A DNA stretch of 64,000 nt from Mycobacterium sp. ACS4054. Lineage in GTDB: Bacteria > Actinomycetota > Actinomycetes > Mycobacteriales > Mycobacteriaceae. The position numbers and the translations under genes were made by a program. Under the pieces are notes generated by a model, which ran no database searches, was not told the origin of the DNA, and worked only from the letters and a program-made list of their open reading frames with translations. Shown piece after piece: positions 23,984 to 31,897 of this stretch (position 1 is the stretch's first letter; every line of letters begins with the position of its first letter). The stretch spans positions 46,738-110,737 of the forward strand of contig NZ_LZHV01000073.1 in assembly GCF_001667275.1 (NCBI RefSeq), in the 5' to 3' direction.

Positions 23984-25473
23984 GCGCGTAGCCCTTCCAG
24001 CGTCTCGATGATCTCCCGGCGAAGTACCTTGCCGGTGGGGGTTGTGGGCAGCTCGTCGCGAAACACCACTCGGTCCGGGGTTCGCGACCCGCGCAAGCTT
24101 TTACGGACATGCTCGCGCAATTCCTCGGGGTCCGGTTCCGCGCCGGGGCGGGGCACCACCACCGCGACGATCGCCTGGCCCCACTGCGGATCCTCGACGC
24201 CGACCACGGCGACGTCGCGCACGTGCGGATGCTCGACCAAGACTTCTTCGAGCTCGGCGGGGGCGATGTTCTCGCCGCCGCGGATGATCGTGTCGTCGCT
24301 GCGCCCGCCGATGAACAAGTAGCCTTCCTCGTCCAGCATGGCGATGTCTTTGGTTGGGAACCAACCGTTTTCGTCGAGCACCGAACCGATCCCGGTGTAG
24401 CGTCCGGACACCTGCTCACCGCGGACGAACAGCTCGCCGGTTTCGCCGGGGGAGAGCACATTGCCGTCCTCATCGCGAATCTCGATCTCGATGCCCGGCA
24501 CGGGCCGCCCGACCGACGCCAACCGCCGGGCGGCCTCGGGCGTGGACGCATCCTGCGCCGCCCGGTGGTCGTCGGGGGTCAGCACCGCGATGGTCGAGCT
24601 CGTCTCGGTCAGCCCGTAGGCGTTGACGAAGCCCACCTCCGGCAACAGTTCCAGTGCCCGGCGCACCAGCGGCAGCCCCACCTTCGAACCGCCGTAGGCG
24701 AGGTTGCGCAGCGACGGCAGCTCGTGGCCGTCGGCCTCCAGCGCGGCGACGATGCGGTCCAGCATGGTGGGCACCACCGTCGCGGTGGTCACGTTCTCCG
24801 CGTTGATCAGCCGAACCCATTCCTGCGCTTCGAAATTCGGCAGGTACACCATTTTGCGGCCGGCGTACAGGTTCGACAGCGCGGCGCCCACCCCGGCGAT
24901 GTGATAGGGCGGCACGCAGATCAGCGCGGCGTCGCTCTCGGCGGCCGATTCGAACTCCACCGTGCCGGTCACATAGCTGGTGAGGTTGTTGTGCGACAGT
25001 TCGACGGCCTTGGGCTGCGACGTGGTGCCCGAGGTGAACAGCACGATCGCGACCGAGTCCGGGTCGGGAAATTCCGCGGCCGGCTCGTTGTCGCGCGCGG
25101 CCGCCAGGAACTCGTCGGTGGTCATCAGCCGGCCCGCGGCGTCGCCGACCATGTCCCGGTAGCGGCCGTCGACGATCACCAGCGGTTCGGGCAGGCGATC
25201 GATGAGCGCCTGGATGCCGTCGGCCGACAGCCGGTAATTGATCGGGGTGAAGGCCACCCCGGCGCGCGCGGCCGCGAAGATCAGCACCGGCAGCGCCGCG
25301 CCGCCGGTGCCCACGTAGACCACGTGCTTGGCGTTCGATTCCGCGATGACCCCGGCGCCGCCGTCGGCGAGATCGCTGAGCTGCTGGGTGGTCAGCCGCA
25401 GGTCACCGGAGACAACCGCCGTGCGATGGGGATTGCTCGACGCCGCCATCTCCAGCAGCAACGAAATACTCAC
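23980..25473 (-). CDS. Acyl-CoA synthetase (FadD-type)
   Basis: A 497-residue ANL-superfamily ligase. The AMP-binding loop is VLFTSGTTSQPKAVELSH (residues ~143-160), the adenylate motif is YGLTETSS, the hinge is SDDTIIRGGENIAPAELEE, and the C-terminal lysine motif is TPTGKVLRREI. It would activate a fatty or related acid to acyl-CoA. The ATG at 25473 is followed by a normal N-terminal domain. Its last 4 bp overlap the small downstream gene. A sequence close to a KstR site lies 15-28 bp upstream. I do not recall it at this place in M. tuberculosis. The substrate is unknown. Confidence 0.8.
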   Translation of the reverse strand: MSISLLLEMAASSNPHRTAVVSGDLRLTTQQLSDLADGGAGVIAESNAKHVVYVGTGGAALPVLIFAAARAGVAFTPINYRLSADGIQALIDRLPEPLVIVDGRYRDMVGDAAGRLMTTDEFLAAARDNEPAAEFPDPDSVAIVLFTSGTTSQPKAVELSHNNLTSYVTGTVEFESAAESDAALICVPPYHIAGVGAALSNLYAGRKMVYLPNFEAQEWVRLINAENVTTATVVPTMLDRIVAALEADGHELPSLRNLAYGGSKVGLPLVRRALELLPEVGFVNAYGLTETSSTIAVLTPDDHRAAQDASTPEAARRLASVGRPVPGIEIEIRDEDGNVLSPGETGELFVRGEQVSGRYTGIGSVLDENGWFPTKDIAMLDEEGYLFIGGRSDDTIIRGGENIAPAELEEVLVEHPHVRDVAVVGVEDPQWGQAIVAVVVPRPGAEPDPEELREHVRKSLRGSRTPDRVVFRDELPTTPTGKVLRREIIETLEGLRA

Positions 25474-25487
25474 GCTTGCACTCCGGT

Positions 25488-25501
25488 ATCAACGCGTTAC
25501 A
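25488..25501 (-). promoter_or_regulatory. Weak KstR-like site upstream of fadD
   Basis: ATCAACGCGTTACA has the core AACnnGTT and a final A but lacks the initial T of TnnAACnnGTTnnA. It lies 15 bp upstream of the start codon. The match is weak because AACGCGTT is a short palindrome that can occur by chance. Confidence 0.25.
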
Positions 25502-25569
25502 AAGCTGGCCAAAAGTGTCATGCCCGACTGTAGTTTAACCACGCCGAGGCCGGGCCGCGGACCGCGGCC

Positions 25570-26346
25570 TCAGCTGCCCGTCCAGCGCGGCGGACGCTTC
25601 TCGGCGAAGGCGATCGCCCCCTCCTTGGCGTCGTTGGACGAGAACACCGGGGCCAGCAGCTTGTTCTGCTGGGCGAACATCTCCTCGGGGCTCCAGCCGC
25701 GCGATTCGACGATGATCCGCTTGGTGGCGGCCACCGCGAGCGGCCCGTTGGCCGCGATCCGCTCGGCGAGCGCGATGGCCTCGTCGAGCGCCTTGCCGGG
25801 CTCGGCCAGCACGTTGACCAATCCCAGCTCGTGCGCCCGCTCGGCCGGCAGGTTGTCACCGGTGAGAGCAAGCTCCATGGCGATGGCCGACGGGATGCGC
25901 TGCGGCAGCCGCAGCAGGCCGCCGCCGCCGGCGACCAGTCCGCGCTTGACCTCCGGGATACCGAAGGCCGAGTCCTTGGACGCGACGATCAGGTCGGTGG
26001 CCAGCGCCAACTCGGTGCCGCCGGCCAGGGCGTAGCCCTCGACGGCCGCGATGAGCGGTTTGACGGGCGGACGCTCGGTGAAGCCCATGCCGCGACCCTC
26101 GACGATCGGCAGCTCGCCGCGCGCGAAGGCCTTGAGGTCCATGCCCGCGCAGAACGAACCGCCGGCGCCGGTGAGGATGCCCACCGAGAGGCCCGGATCG
26201 CCGTCGAGCCGGTCGACGGCCTCGGCGAGGCCGTTGGCCACCGCGGCGTTGACCGCATTCTTGGCCTTCGGCCGGTTGATCGTGATGATCAGGATCCGGT
26301 CCCGCTGTTCAACCAGGACTTCGGGTTCGTTGGCTTCTTCGCTCAC
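25570..26346 (-). CDS. echA1: Enoyl-CoA hydratase/isomerase EchA1
   Basis: A 258-residue crotonase. It would hydrate enoyl-CoA in beta-oxidation. The oxyanion-hole regions are GAGGSFCAGMDLKAF and EGYALAGGTELALA, and a catalytic-type Glu lies in AFGIPEVKRGLVAGGGG. The GTG start at 26346 has GGGAGC upstream. It matches Rv0222 by position. The M. tuberculosis Rv0222 protein has also been described as a secreted, host-ubiquitinated immune suppressor; nothing in this sequence tests that. It is downstream of the WS/DGAT gene by 105 bp on the same strand. Confidence 0.87.
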   Translation of the reverse strand: MSEEANEPEVLVEQRDRILIITINRPKAKNAVNAAVANGLAEAVDRLDGDPGLSVGILTGAGGSFCAGMDLKAFARGELPIVEGRGMGFTERPPVKPLIAAVEGYALAGGTELALATDLIVASKDSAFGIPEVKRGLVAGGGGLLRLPQRIPSAIAMELALTGDNLPAERAHELGLVNVLAEPGKALDEAIALAERIAANGPLAVAATKRIIVESRGWSPEEMFAQQNKLLAPVFSSNDAKEGAIAFAEKRPPRWTGS

Positions 26347-26451
26347 GGTGCTCCCACAGCTTCATTGGATAGGGACGGCTGCTGTGATGTTAGCGGTCGG
26401 TTAGAACGCCATTGACGCCAGGCGAGAGTGGCATTTCCGACGACGCGCCGG

Positions 26452-27861
26452 TCAGGCCGGCGCCATCGCCGCTTCGACAACGGTGAGTTCCTCGGAAAGC
26501 CCTGCGGCCCTGCGTATTTCGATGAAATCGGCGACCATGGCCTCGGTCACCTCGTGCGGGTCCTTGAGCGTGGCGCCGTCGGACAGCACGGAGATGTTGA
26601 GCTGATCGACGTAGCTCCACACGGTGATGTTCAGCCCGCTGCCGGCGGTCAACGGACCCACCGAATAGATCTCGGTGACCAGCGCGCCACCCACCCGGCC
26701 GCGCTGTCGCGGCCCGGGCACGTTGGAGATGTTCAGGTTGAGGATCTTGTTGTGCCCGTCCCGGCCGGAGGCCCACCGGAAGAACGCCTGGGTGGGGGCG
26801 GGCGGCATGTAGGCCGCCCAGCGGCTGACCAGCTCCGGCCCCATCAGCTGGTTGCTCTCCTTGGCGGCGATGGCGTTCTCGTGGCTGCACCGCACCCGCT
26901 CCAGCGGATCGTCGGAATCGGTGGGCAGCCCCACCAGCACGCCGGTGAAGCGGTTCCCGGAGATCCGGTCGGGCGAGAAGTCGTAACTCATCGGCACCGA
27001 CGCCAGCAGGGGTTCGGCCTGGCCGTCGTAGCGCAGCAGCAGCGTCCGCAGCGCCCCGGCCGACATGGCGAGCACCATGTCGTTGATCGTCGCGCCCAGC
27101 CGCTTGCCGGTCTCCTTCACGTCGGCCAGCGCCAGGGTGGCGGTGGCGAACCTGCGCTCGGGGGTGATCTTGTGGTTGATGAAACTCGGTGGCGGCTCGA
27201 ACGGCCGGCTCAGCTCCGGGGACAGCTTGCGGGAGCTGCGCCGGACCCGGCCGAGCCCCTGGGCGGTGTAGCGGATGGTCCCGGGGATCCGTCCGACGTG
27301 GCGCAGGTGATCGGCGAACGCCGAACTCATCAGCTGCCGGGTGGTGGGCGCCGGATCGCACACGTACGGGCCGCCCTCCGGCCCCGGCTGCAGGTCCATG
27401 CCGCGGGCCAGCAGGTTGGCCGACGCGACGCCGTCGGCGAGCGCGTGGTGGATCTTGCCGACCACCGCGATGCGGTTGTTGGCGAGGCCCTCGACGAAGT
27501 ACATCTCCCACAACGGGCGGCTGCGGTCCAACGGCGTGCTCGCGATGCGCCCGATGGCCTCGTCCAGCTCGCGCCGCCCGCCCGGCGCCGGCAGCCGCAG
27601 CGGCCGGATGTGGTAGGAGAGGTCCACCTCGCAGTTCTCCCGCCACATCGGATGGTGTAGCTGCAACGGTATTTCGACCAGCTGGTAGCAGAACGGCTCG
27701 AGCTTGTTCAGCCGGCCACGGATGACCTCGCGGAACGTGTCGATGTCGAAGTCATGCCGATCGGGATCCAGCTCGACCACAGCGGCTTTGATGGTGTGCA
27801 TGTGCACGTTCGGCGTTTCGCTGTACAGCAGAACCGCGTCCCACCCGCTGAGCCGTTTCAC
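26452..27861 (-). CDS. Wax ester synthase/diacylglycerol acyltransferase (Rv0221-like)
   Basis: A 469-residue bifunctional WS/DGAT-type acyltransferase, used to make triacylglycerol or wax esters from acyl-CoA. The active-site motif is HHALADG (138-144). Other family marks are RPLWEM (115-120), NDMVLAM, and NISNVPGP near the C-terminus. The start is GTG 27861. It lies between lipC and echA1, all on one strand, so acyl storage and breakdown genes are grouped. The natural acceptor cannot be read from the sequence. Confidence 0.9.
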   Translation of the reverse strand: MKRLSGWDAVLLYSETPNVHMHTIKAAVVELDPDRHDFDIDTFREVIRGRLNKLEPFCYQLVEIPLQLHHPMWRENCEVDLSYHIRPLRLPAPGGRRELDEAIGRIASTPLDRSRPLWEMYFVEGLANNRIAVVGKIHHALADGVASANLLARGMDLQPGPEGGPYVCDPAPTTRQLMSSAFADHLRHVGRIPGTIRYTAQGLGRVRRSSRKLSPELSRPFEPPPSFINHKITPERRFATATLALADVKETGKRLGATINDMVLAMSAGALRTLLLRYDGQAEPLLASVPMSYDFSPDRISGNRFTGVLVGLPTDSDDPLERVRCSHENAIAAKESNQLMGPELVSRWAAYMPPAPTQAFFRWASGRDGHNKILNLNISNVPGPRQRGRVGGALVTEIYSVGPLTAGSGLNITVWSYVDQLNISVLSDGATLKDPHEVTEAMVADFIEIRRAAGLSEELTVVEAAMAPA

Positions 27862-27905
27862 CCCTGCCCCTTACCCATAGAGGGACCATACTCAGCGGCG
27901 GCAGT

Positions 27906-29084
27906 TCAGATAACCTCTTTGGCCGCGTTCGTCTTGGTGCGATAGACCTGGTTGAGGAACAGCGACGCCGCGTGCGCCGCGGCGCCCGCCCGCTCCCCGT
28001 CGATGAGGTCGTACCCGTGGCCCGCGCCGGGCAGCTCCAGGTAGCCGACCATTGAGTGCGAGACCGCGCGCATCCGGTCGACGAAGCTGCGCGCCTGCTC
28101 GACGGGGATGACACTGTCCCGGCTGCCGTGAATCACCAAGAACGGCGGGGCATTTCGGTGCACGCGCGCCATCGGCGACGCGTCGCGGAACACCTCGGGG
28201 TGACGGTCCATCCGCTTGCGGACGACCACGCGCTCGAGGAAGTCGACGAACCGGTCCCGTTCCGGAGTCGAGCGGTCCTCCCAGTCGTAGCGGCCGTAGA
28301 TGCCGACCACGGCGTCCACCGAGGTGTTGGCGCCTTCGGGCAGCTTCGCGTGGTACTGCGCGTCGTCGGGGGTGAGCCCGGCCAGCGCGGACAGGTGGCC
28401 GCCGGCCGAACAGCCCGCCACCGCGACGAAATTGCGGTCACCGCCGAACTTGTCGACGTTTGCCCGGGCCCACGCGATCGCCGTCTTGACGTCGACGATG
28501 TGGCGCGGCCAGCGGTGGTGCGGGGCGACGCGGTAGTCGATCGCCAGGCAGACCCAGCCCTGCTCGGCCAGCCGCGACATCAGGGCGGAGCCCTGCCCCA
28601 TGCACCTGCCGTGCACCCAGGCGCCGCCGGGCACGAAGATCAGCACCGGCGCGGGCTGCGCGGGCAGGTCCTTGCGGCGCCAGACGTCGAGCACCTGCGC
28701 GGGGTGGTCGCCATAGTGGACCGCGCGACGGTGCAGGTAGCGGCGCTGGCGCAACCCGTCCCAGATCGGCGGCGTGCGCAGCGCGGCCGGCCACTCCAGT
28801 TCGAGGTCCGCGGCGGACACGATGCCGCGCAGGGCCGCGACGGACACGTCCTGCAGGCTCGCCCCGTCCTGGGGCCGGGCGGCGTCGCCGTCCGAGGGCT
28901 GCCGCTCCTTGCGTCCGGAAAGGAAGTCGTTCGCGTGCCGGGCTCCCCAGATACCCATCGCGGTCAGTCCGCCCAGGGGCTCGAGGTGTTTACCGACCAC
29001 CGGCAGCGAAGCGCTCGCGACGCTCAAGGCCAGCGCGTAGTCGCCGGGACGGGCCCGCAGCAACCATTTCGCGCACGAACTCAT
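27906..29084 (-). CDS. lipC: Carboxylesterase LipC
   Basis: A 392-residue alpha/beta hydrolase of the hormone-sensitive-lipase-like esterase group. The nucleophile is in AGCSAGGHLS, the acid in HGSRDSVIP and the His in GAGHGYDLI. The usual HGGG oxyanion motif is replaced by VPGGAWVHG. The start was set at ATG 29084 with GGAGG upstream; the longer frame (to 29246) lacks support. Near-N-terminal hydrophobic stretches are consistent with surface or membrane attachment reported for LipC in M. tuberculosis. It is 44 bp upstream of the WS/DGAT gene. Confidence 0.85.
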   Translation of the reverse strand: MSSCAKWLLRARPGDYALALSVASASLPVVGKHLEPLGGLTAMGIWGARHANDFLSGRKERQPSDGDAARPQDGASLQDVSVAALRGIVSAADLELEWPAALRTPPIWDGLRQRRYLHRRAVHYGDHPAQVLDVWRRKDLPAQPAPVLIFVPGGAWVHGRCMGQGSALMSRLAEQGWVCLAIDYRVAPHHRWPRHIVDVKTAIAWARANVDKFGGDRNFVAVAGCSAGGHLSALAGLTPDDAQYHAKLPEGANTSVDAVVGIYGRYDWEDRSTPERDRFVDFLERVVVRKRMDRHPEVFRDASPMARVHRNAPPFLVIHGSRDSVIPVEQARSFVDRMRAVSHSMVGYLELPGAGHGYDLIDGERAGAAAHAASLFLNQVYRTKTNAAKEVI

Positions 29085-29271
29085 AGTCGGCCTCCTTGCC
29101 GTCGTGTGAGGGCAGCGTACCCCCGGCCCCAGTTCCGAAACTGACGTTTGGGTCGACGCGACGGCCGGCGCGGGAAAGGCGGCCGGACCGGGATTGCCGT
29201 GCGTTGATTCGACCTGGTCTCCGCGCCGACAACATTTGCCAGTCAACGGCGGGGCGCCGGTCGCGACACGC

Positions 29272-29940
29272 TCACCTGGCGGCCAGGCACGCGATCACCC
29301 GGCCGCCGATCAGCCGGCAACCGGTCAGCGTCAGGCCGACCTGCGCGGCGAGCGCCGCGGCGCTGTCCACGCCGACCGACGCCCACCGGAACCAGGGCCC
29401 GACCTCGCGCGCGGACTCCAGCCGCACCCAGCGCGAACGGACGCCGATGTCCTCGGCGTCGAACTCGGCCACGCAGCGCCCGCCCCGCGCCAACAGCTCG
29501 GTCGCCCGCCCCAGGATGCGGCGCGGGTCTCCGCCAAGGCCGACGTTGCCGTCGACCAGCAGCACCGTCTGCCAGAGCCCCATCGCGGGCAGCGGGTCGA
29601 ACACGTCACCCAGCAGGACCGGCGCGCCGCCGCGGCCCGCGAGCCGGATCGCGGCCACCGAGCGGTCGATGCCCAGGGCCGGTATCCCCCGCTGGATCAG
29701 CCGGGCCACCAACCGGCCCGGCCCACAACCCAATTCGATGGTCGGCCCGGTGCACATCTGCGTGACGGCTTCGTCGAAGTCTTCGTCGAAGGCGTCACCA
29801 GATCCATCACCGGGACACACGTCATCCGGACATCGCACGCCCAACCAGCGGTGCGCCGGCAGCGGCCGCAGCTCGCCGTCGTCGTGACGGATCCAACATC
29901 GCTCGCCGCCGAGTGCCCGATCGTAGAGATGACCCAGCAT
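29272..29940 (-). CDS. Class I SAM methyltransferase (orphan)
   Basis: A 222-residue methyltransferase. Motif I is IELGCGPGRLVARLIQRG (residues ~68-85), and the second-strand acidic residue follows in ALGIDRS. N-terminal WIRHDDGELRPLPAHRWLG and a C-terminal FRWASVGVDS segment are those of a family I know mainly beside a DUF2064 glycosyltransferase and a molybdopterin oxidoreductase in actinobacteria. Those partners are not next to it here. It lies between lipC and an alpha/beta hydrolase, with gaps of 187 and 158 bp. Substrate unknown. Confidence 0.7.
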   Translation of the reverse strand: MLGHLYDRALGGERCWIRHDDGELRPLPAHRWLGVRCPDDVCPGDGSGDAFDEDFDEAVTQMCTGPTIELGCGPGRLVARLIQRGIPALGIDRSVAAIRLAGRGGAPVLLGDVFDPLPAMGLWQTVLLVDGNVGLGGDPRRILGRATELLARGGRCVAEFDAEDIGVRSRWVRLESAREVGPWFRWASVGVDSAAALAAQVGLTLTGCRLIGGRVIACLAAR

Positions 29941-30061
29941 TCACGTCCCTCGCGTCCTGCCCCACCGGGCGGCCCGCGCTCGGTCCCGGCCCGGGACGTT
30001 GCGACGACGAACTAGCAACAGCTGCACGCTGACACACGCTCGTCAGCATTGCTTCGATACC

Positions 30062-30076
30062 CCGATCTTCGATCGG
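30062..30076. repeat. Inverted repeat CCGATC-TTC-GATCGG
   Basis: A perfect 15-bp inverted repeat between the methyltransferase gene and the upstream hydrolase gene, both on the minus strand. It could be a small terminator for the hydrolase or an operator for the methyltransferase; position alone does not decide. Confidence 0.3.
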
Positions 30077-30098
30077 TTAATCCAAGGGTTCTCACGCA

Positions 30099-30929
30099 TC
30101 AGCCGTCGAACAGGAAGGCGTCCAGCACGTCATTCACCCGGGCGGGATCCTCGAGCGCCGCCAGGTGTGCGATCCCGTCGAGCACTCGGAAGGCCGCGCC
30201 GGGGATCGACTCGGCCATGGCCCGGGTCTCCGCGACCGGGAACGTGGCGTCCTCCGCGCCGGCGACCACCAGGACGGGCACCGTGATCGTTCGCAGCAGG
30301 GCGTGCTGGTCGGGCCGGGCGGGCACCACGCTGCGGACCGCCCATCGCGCCGATTCGATGTTGACCGCCCGCAGGTTCGCGCGCACGGCCTCGACCACGT
30401 CGGGCCGGGTGCGCAGCGTCGTCGGGCCGACGAAGGCGCGCAGCGCCGACCGCGTCAGGGGCGGCCGGATCCCGCCCAGCAGCGCCGCCACGCGGAGCAT
30501 GGCCGCGTACTTCGCCTTCTGAACGGCACCGGCTTTCGACGCCGTGCAGTTCATCAGGACGGCGCGGTGCGCGCGGTCGGGATAGTGGGCCGCGAAGGTG
30601 GCGCCGATCATGCCGCCCCACGAATTGCCGACGAAGTGGGCGCGGTCGATGCCGAGCCCGTCCAACAGGTCGACGACGCAGCGGGCGCAGTCGGCGAAGG
30701 TGAAGCCCGCCCGGAGGGGCTCGCTGCCGCCGTGGCCGGGCGGGTCGATGAGCACCAGGCGGTGGGCCTCGCCGAAGCGCGCGGCCTGGCCGGCCCACAG
30801 GTCCCCGGTCATCAGCAGGCTGGGCCACAGCAGCACGGCGGCGCCGGTGCCGGGGGTGACCTGCACGCGAATCTTGCCGAGCCCGGTGTCGACGAACCGC
30901 GGATTCAGCCGCGGGGCGTTTCCGCTCAC
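30099..30929 (-). CDS. Alpha/beta hydrolase
   Basis: A 276-residue alpha/beta hydrolase. The nucleophile elbow is VGNSWGGM, the acid is in AGAEDATFPV and the His is in IAHLAALE. The core motif LIDPPGHGGSEP is typical of the dienelactone-hydrolase/MhpC-like group. GTG 30929 is used because GGGAGG lies 5 nt upstream; a longer frame reaches 31001 but runs through the divergent promoter region. It is divergent from lipW, with a 15-bp palindrome close to its start. The natural substrate is unknown. Confidence 0.75.
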   Translation of the reverse strand: MSGNAPRLNPRFVDTGLGKIRVQVTPGTGAAVLLWPSLLMTGDLWAGQAARFGEAHRLVLIDPPGHGGSEPLRAGFTFADCARCVVDLLDGLGIDRAHFVGNSWGGMIGATFAAHYPDRAHRAVLMNCTASKAGAVQKAKYAAMLRVAALLGGIRPPLTRSALRAFVGPTTLRTRPDVVEAVRANLRAVNIESARWAVRSVVPARPDQHALLRTITVPVLVVAGAEDATFPVAETRAMAESIPGAAFRVLDGIAHLAALEDPARVNDVLDAFLFDG

Positions 30930-30939
30930 GTTGCCTCCC

Positions 30940-30954
30940 GGTATCACTGATACC
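30940..30954. promoter_or_regulatory. Operator candidate GGTATC-ACT-GATACC
   Basis: A perfect 15-bp inverted repeat in the 61-bp gap between divergent genes. It lies 10 bp upstream of the hydrolase GTG (30929), over its likely promoter, and 36 bp upstream of lipW. Confidence 0.55.
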
Positions 30955-30978
30955 AGGTTTCGCCCGTGAGGCGTCGGG

Positions 30979-30984
30979 GATACT
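30979..30984 (+). promoter_or_regulatory. -10 element GATACT for leaderless lipW
   Basis: GATACT lies at exactly -12 to -7 from GTG 30991 and matches TATAAT at four positions. No ribosome site precedes the start, so the mRNA is probably leaderless. Confidence 0.45.
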
Positions 30985-30990
30985 GATGCG

Positions 30991-31890
30991 GTGCCGCACA
31001 CCGAAGTTCATCCTGACCTGCAGCGGATCGCCCGTTTCGCCCCCCGCCGCCTGGTCGGTCGCCGGACCCTGCCGATCATGCGGGCCAGCATGGCGTTGCG
31101 CGAACGCCTGGGCAGGCCCGCCCGTGACGTTGAAGTGATCACCCTGGGTTCGGGGGCCGGCGTCCGGCTCTTCCGGCCGACGGGTCTGGCCGAGCCGTCC
31201 CCGGCGCTGCTGTGGATCCACGGCGGCGGGTACGTGATCGGCACGGCAAAGCAGGACGACCGGCTCTGCAGCAAGTTCAGCCGGCGGCTGGGCATCATCG
31301 TCGCGTCGGTGGAATACCGCCTGGCACCGGAGCATCCGTATCCCGCGCCGCTTCAGGACTGCTATTCGGCGTTGACGTGGCTGGCCGGGCTGCCGTCCGT
31401 GGACCGCTACCGGGTGGCGATCGGCGGCGCGAGCGCCGGCGGCGGGCTGGCCGCGGCGCTGGCCCTGCTGGCCCGAGACCGTGCCGAGGTCAGCCCCGCG
31501 TTTCAGCTGCTGACCTATCCCATGCTCGACGACCGCAGCTCGGCCACCGGCCGCAGTCCGAACTACCGGCTGTGGGACAACCGCAGCAACGAGTTCGGTT
31601 GGTCGGCGTACCTCGGCGACGCCGACCCGCGGGTGGCGGTGCCGGGGCGGCGCGAAGACCTCAGCGGCCTGCCGCCGGCCTGGATCGGGGTCGGCACGCA
31701 TGACCTGTTCCACGACGAGGACCTGGCCTACGCCGAACGCCTGACCGCCGCCGGGGTGCCGTGCCAGGTCGAGACCGTTCCGGGCGCCTTCCACGGCTTC
31801 GACCTCGTCGTGCCCAAAGCGCAAGTGTCGCAGCGGTTTTTCGACAGCCAATGCGGCAGTCTGCGCGCGGCGCTCGCCCTCGCGGCGTGA
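30991..31890 (+). CDS. lipW: Esterase/lipase LipW
   Basis: A 299-residue HSL-family alpha/beta hydrolase. The oxyanion motif is WIHGGGYVIG, the nucleophile elbow is GGASAGGG, the acid is in GTHDLFHDED and the His is in FHGFDLVV. It would hydrolyse short- to medium-chain esters. The GTG start at 30991 fits the family length and a leaderless transcript. It corresponds to Rv0217c by position. It is convergent with the amidohydrolase gene, 7 bp apart. Confidence 0.85.
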   Translation: MPHTEVHPDLQRIARFAPRRLVGRRTLPIMRASMALRERLGRPARDVEVITLGSGAGVRLFRPTGLAEPSPALLWIHGGGYVIGTAKQDDRLCSKFSRRLGIIVASVEYRLAPEHPYPAPLQDCYSALTWLAGLPSVDRYRVAIGGASAGGGLAAALALLARDRAEVSPAFQLLTYPMLDDRSSATGRSPNYRLWDNRSNEFGWSAYLGDADPRVAVPGRREDLSGLPPAWIGVGTHDLFHDEDLAYAERLTAAGVPCQVETVPGAFHGFDLVVPKAQVSQRFFDSQCGSLRAALALAA

Positions 31891-31897
31891 TCGCCGG

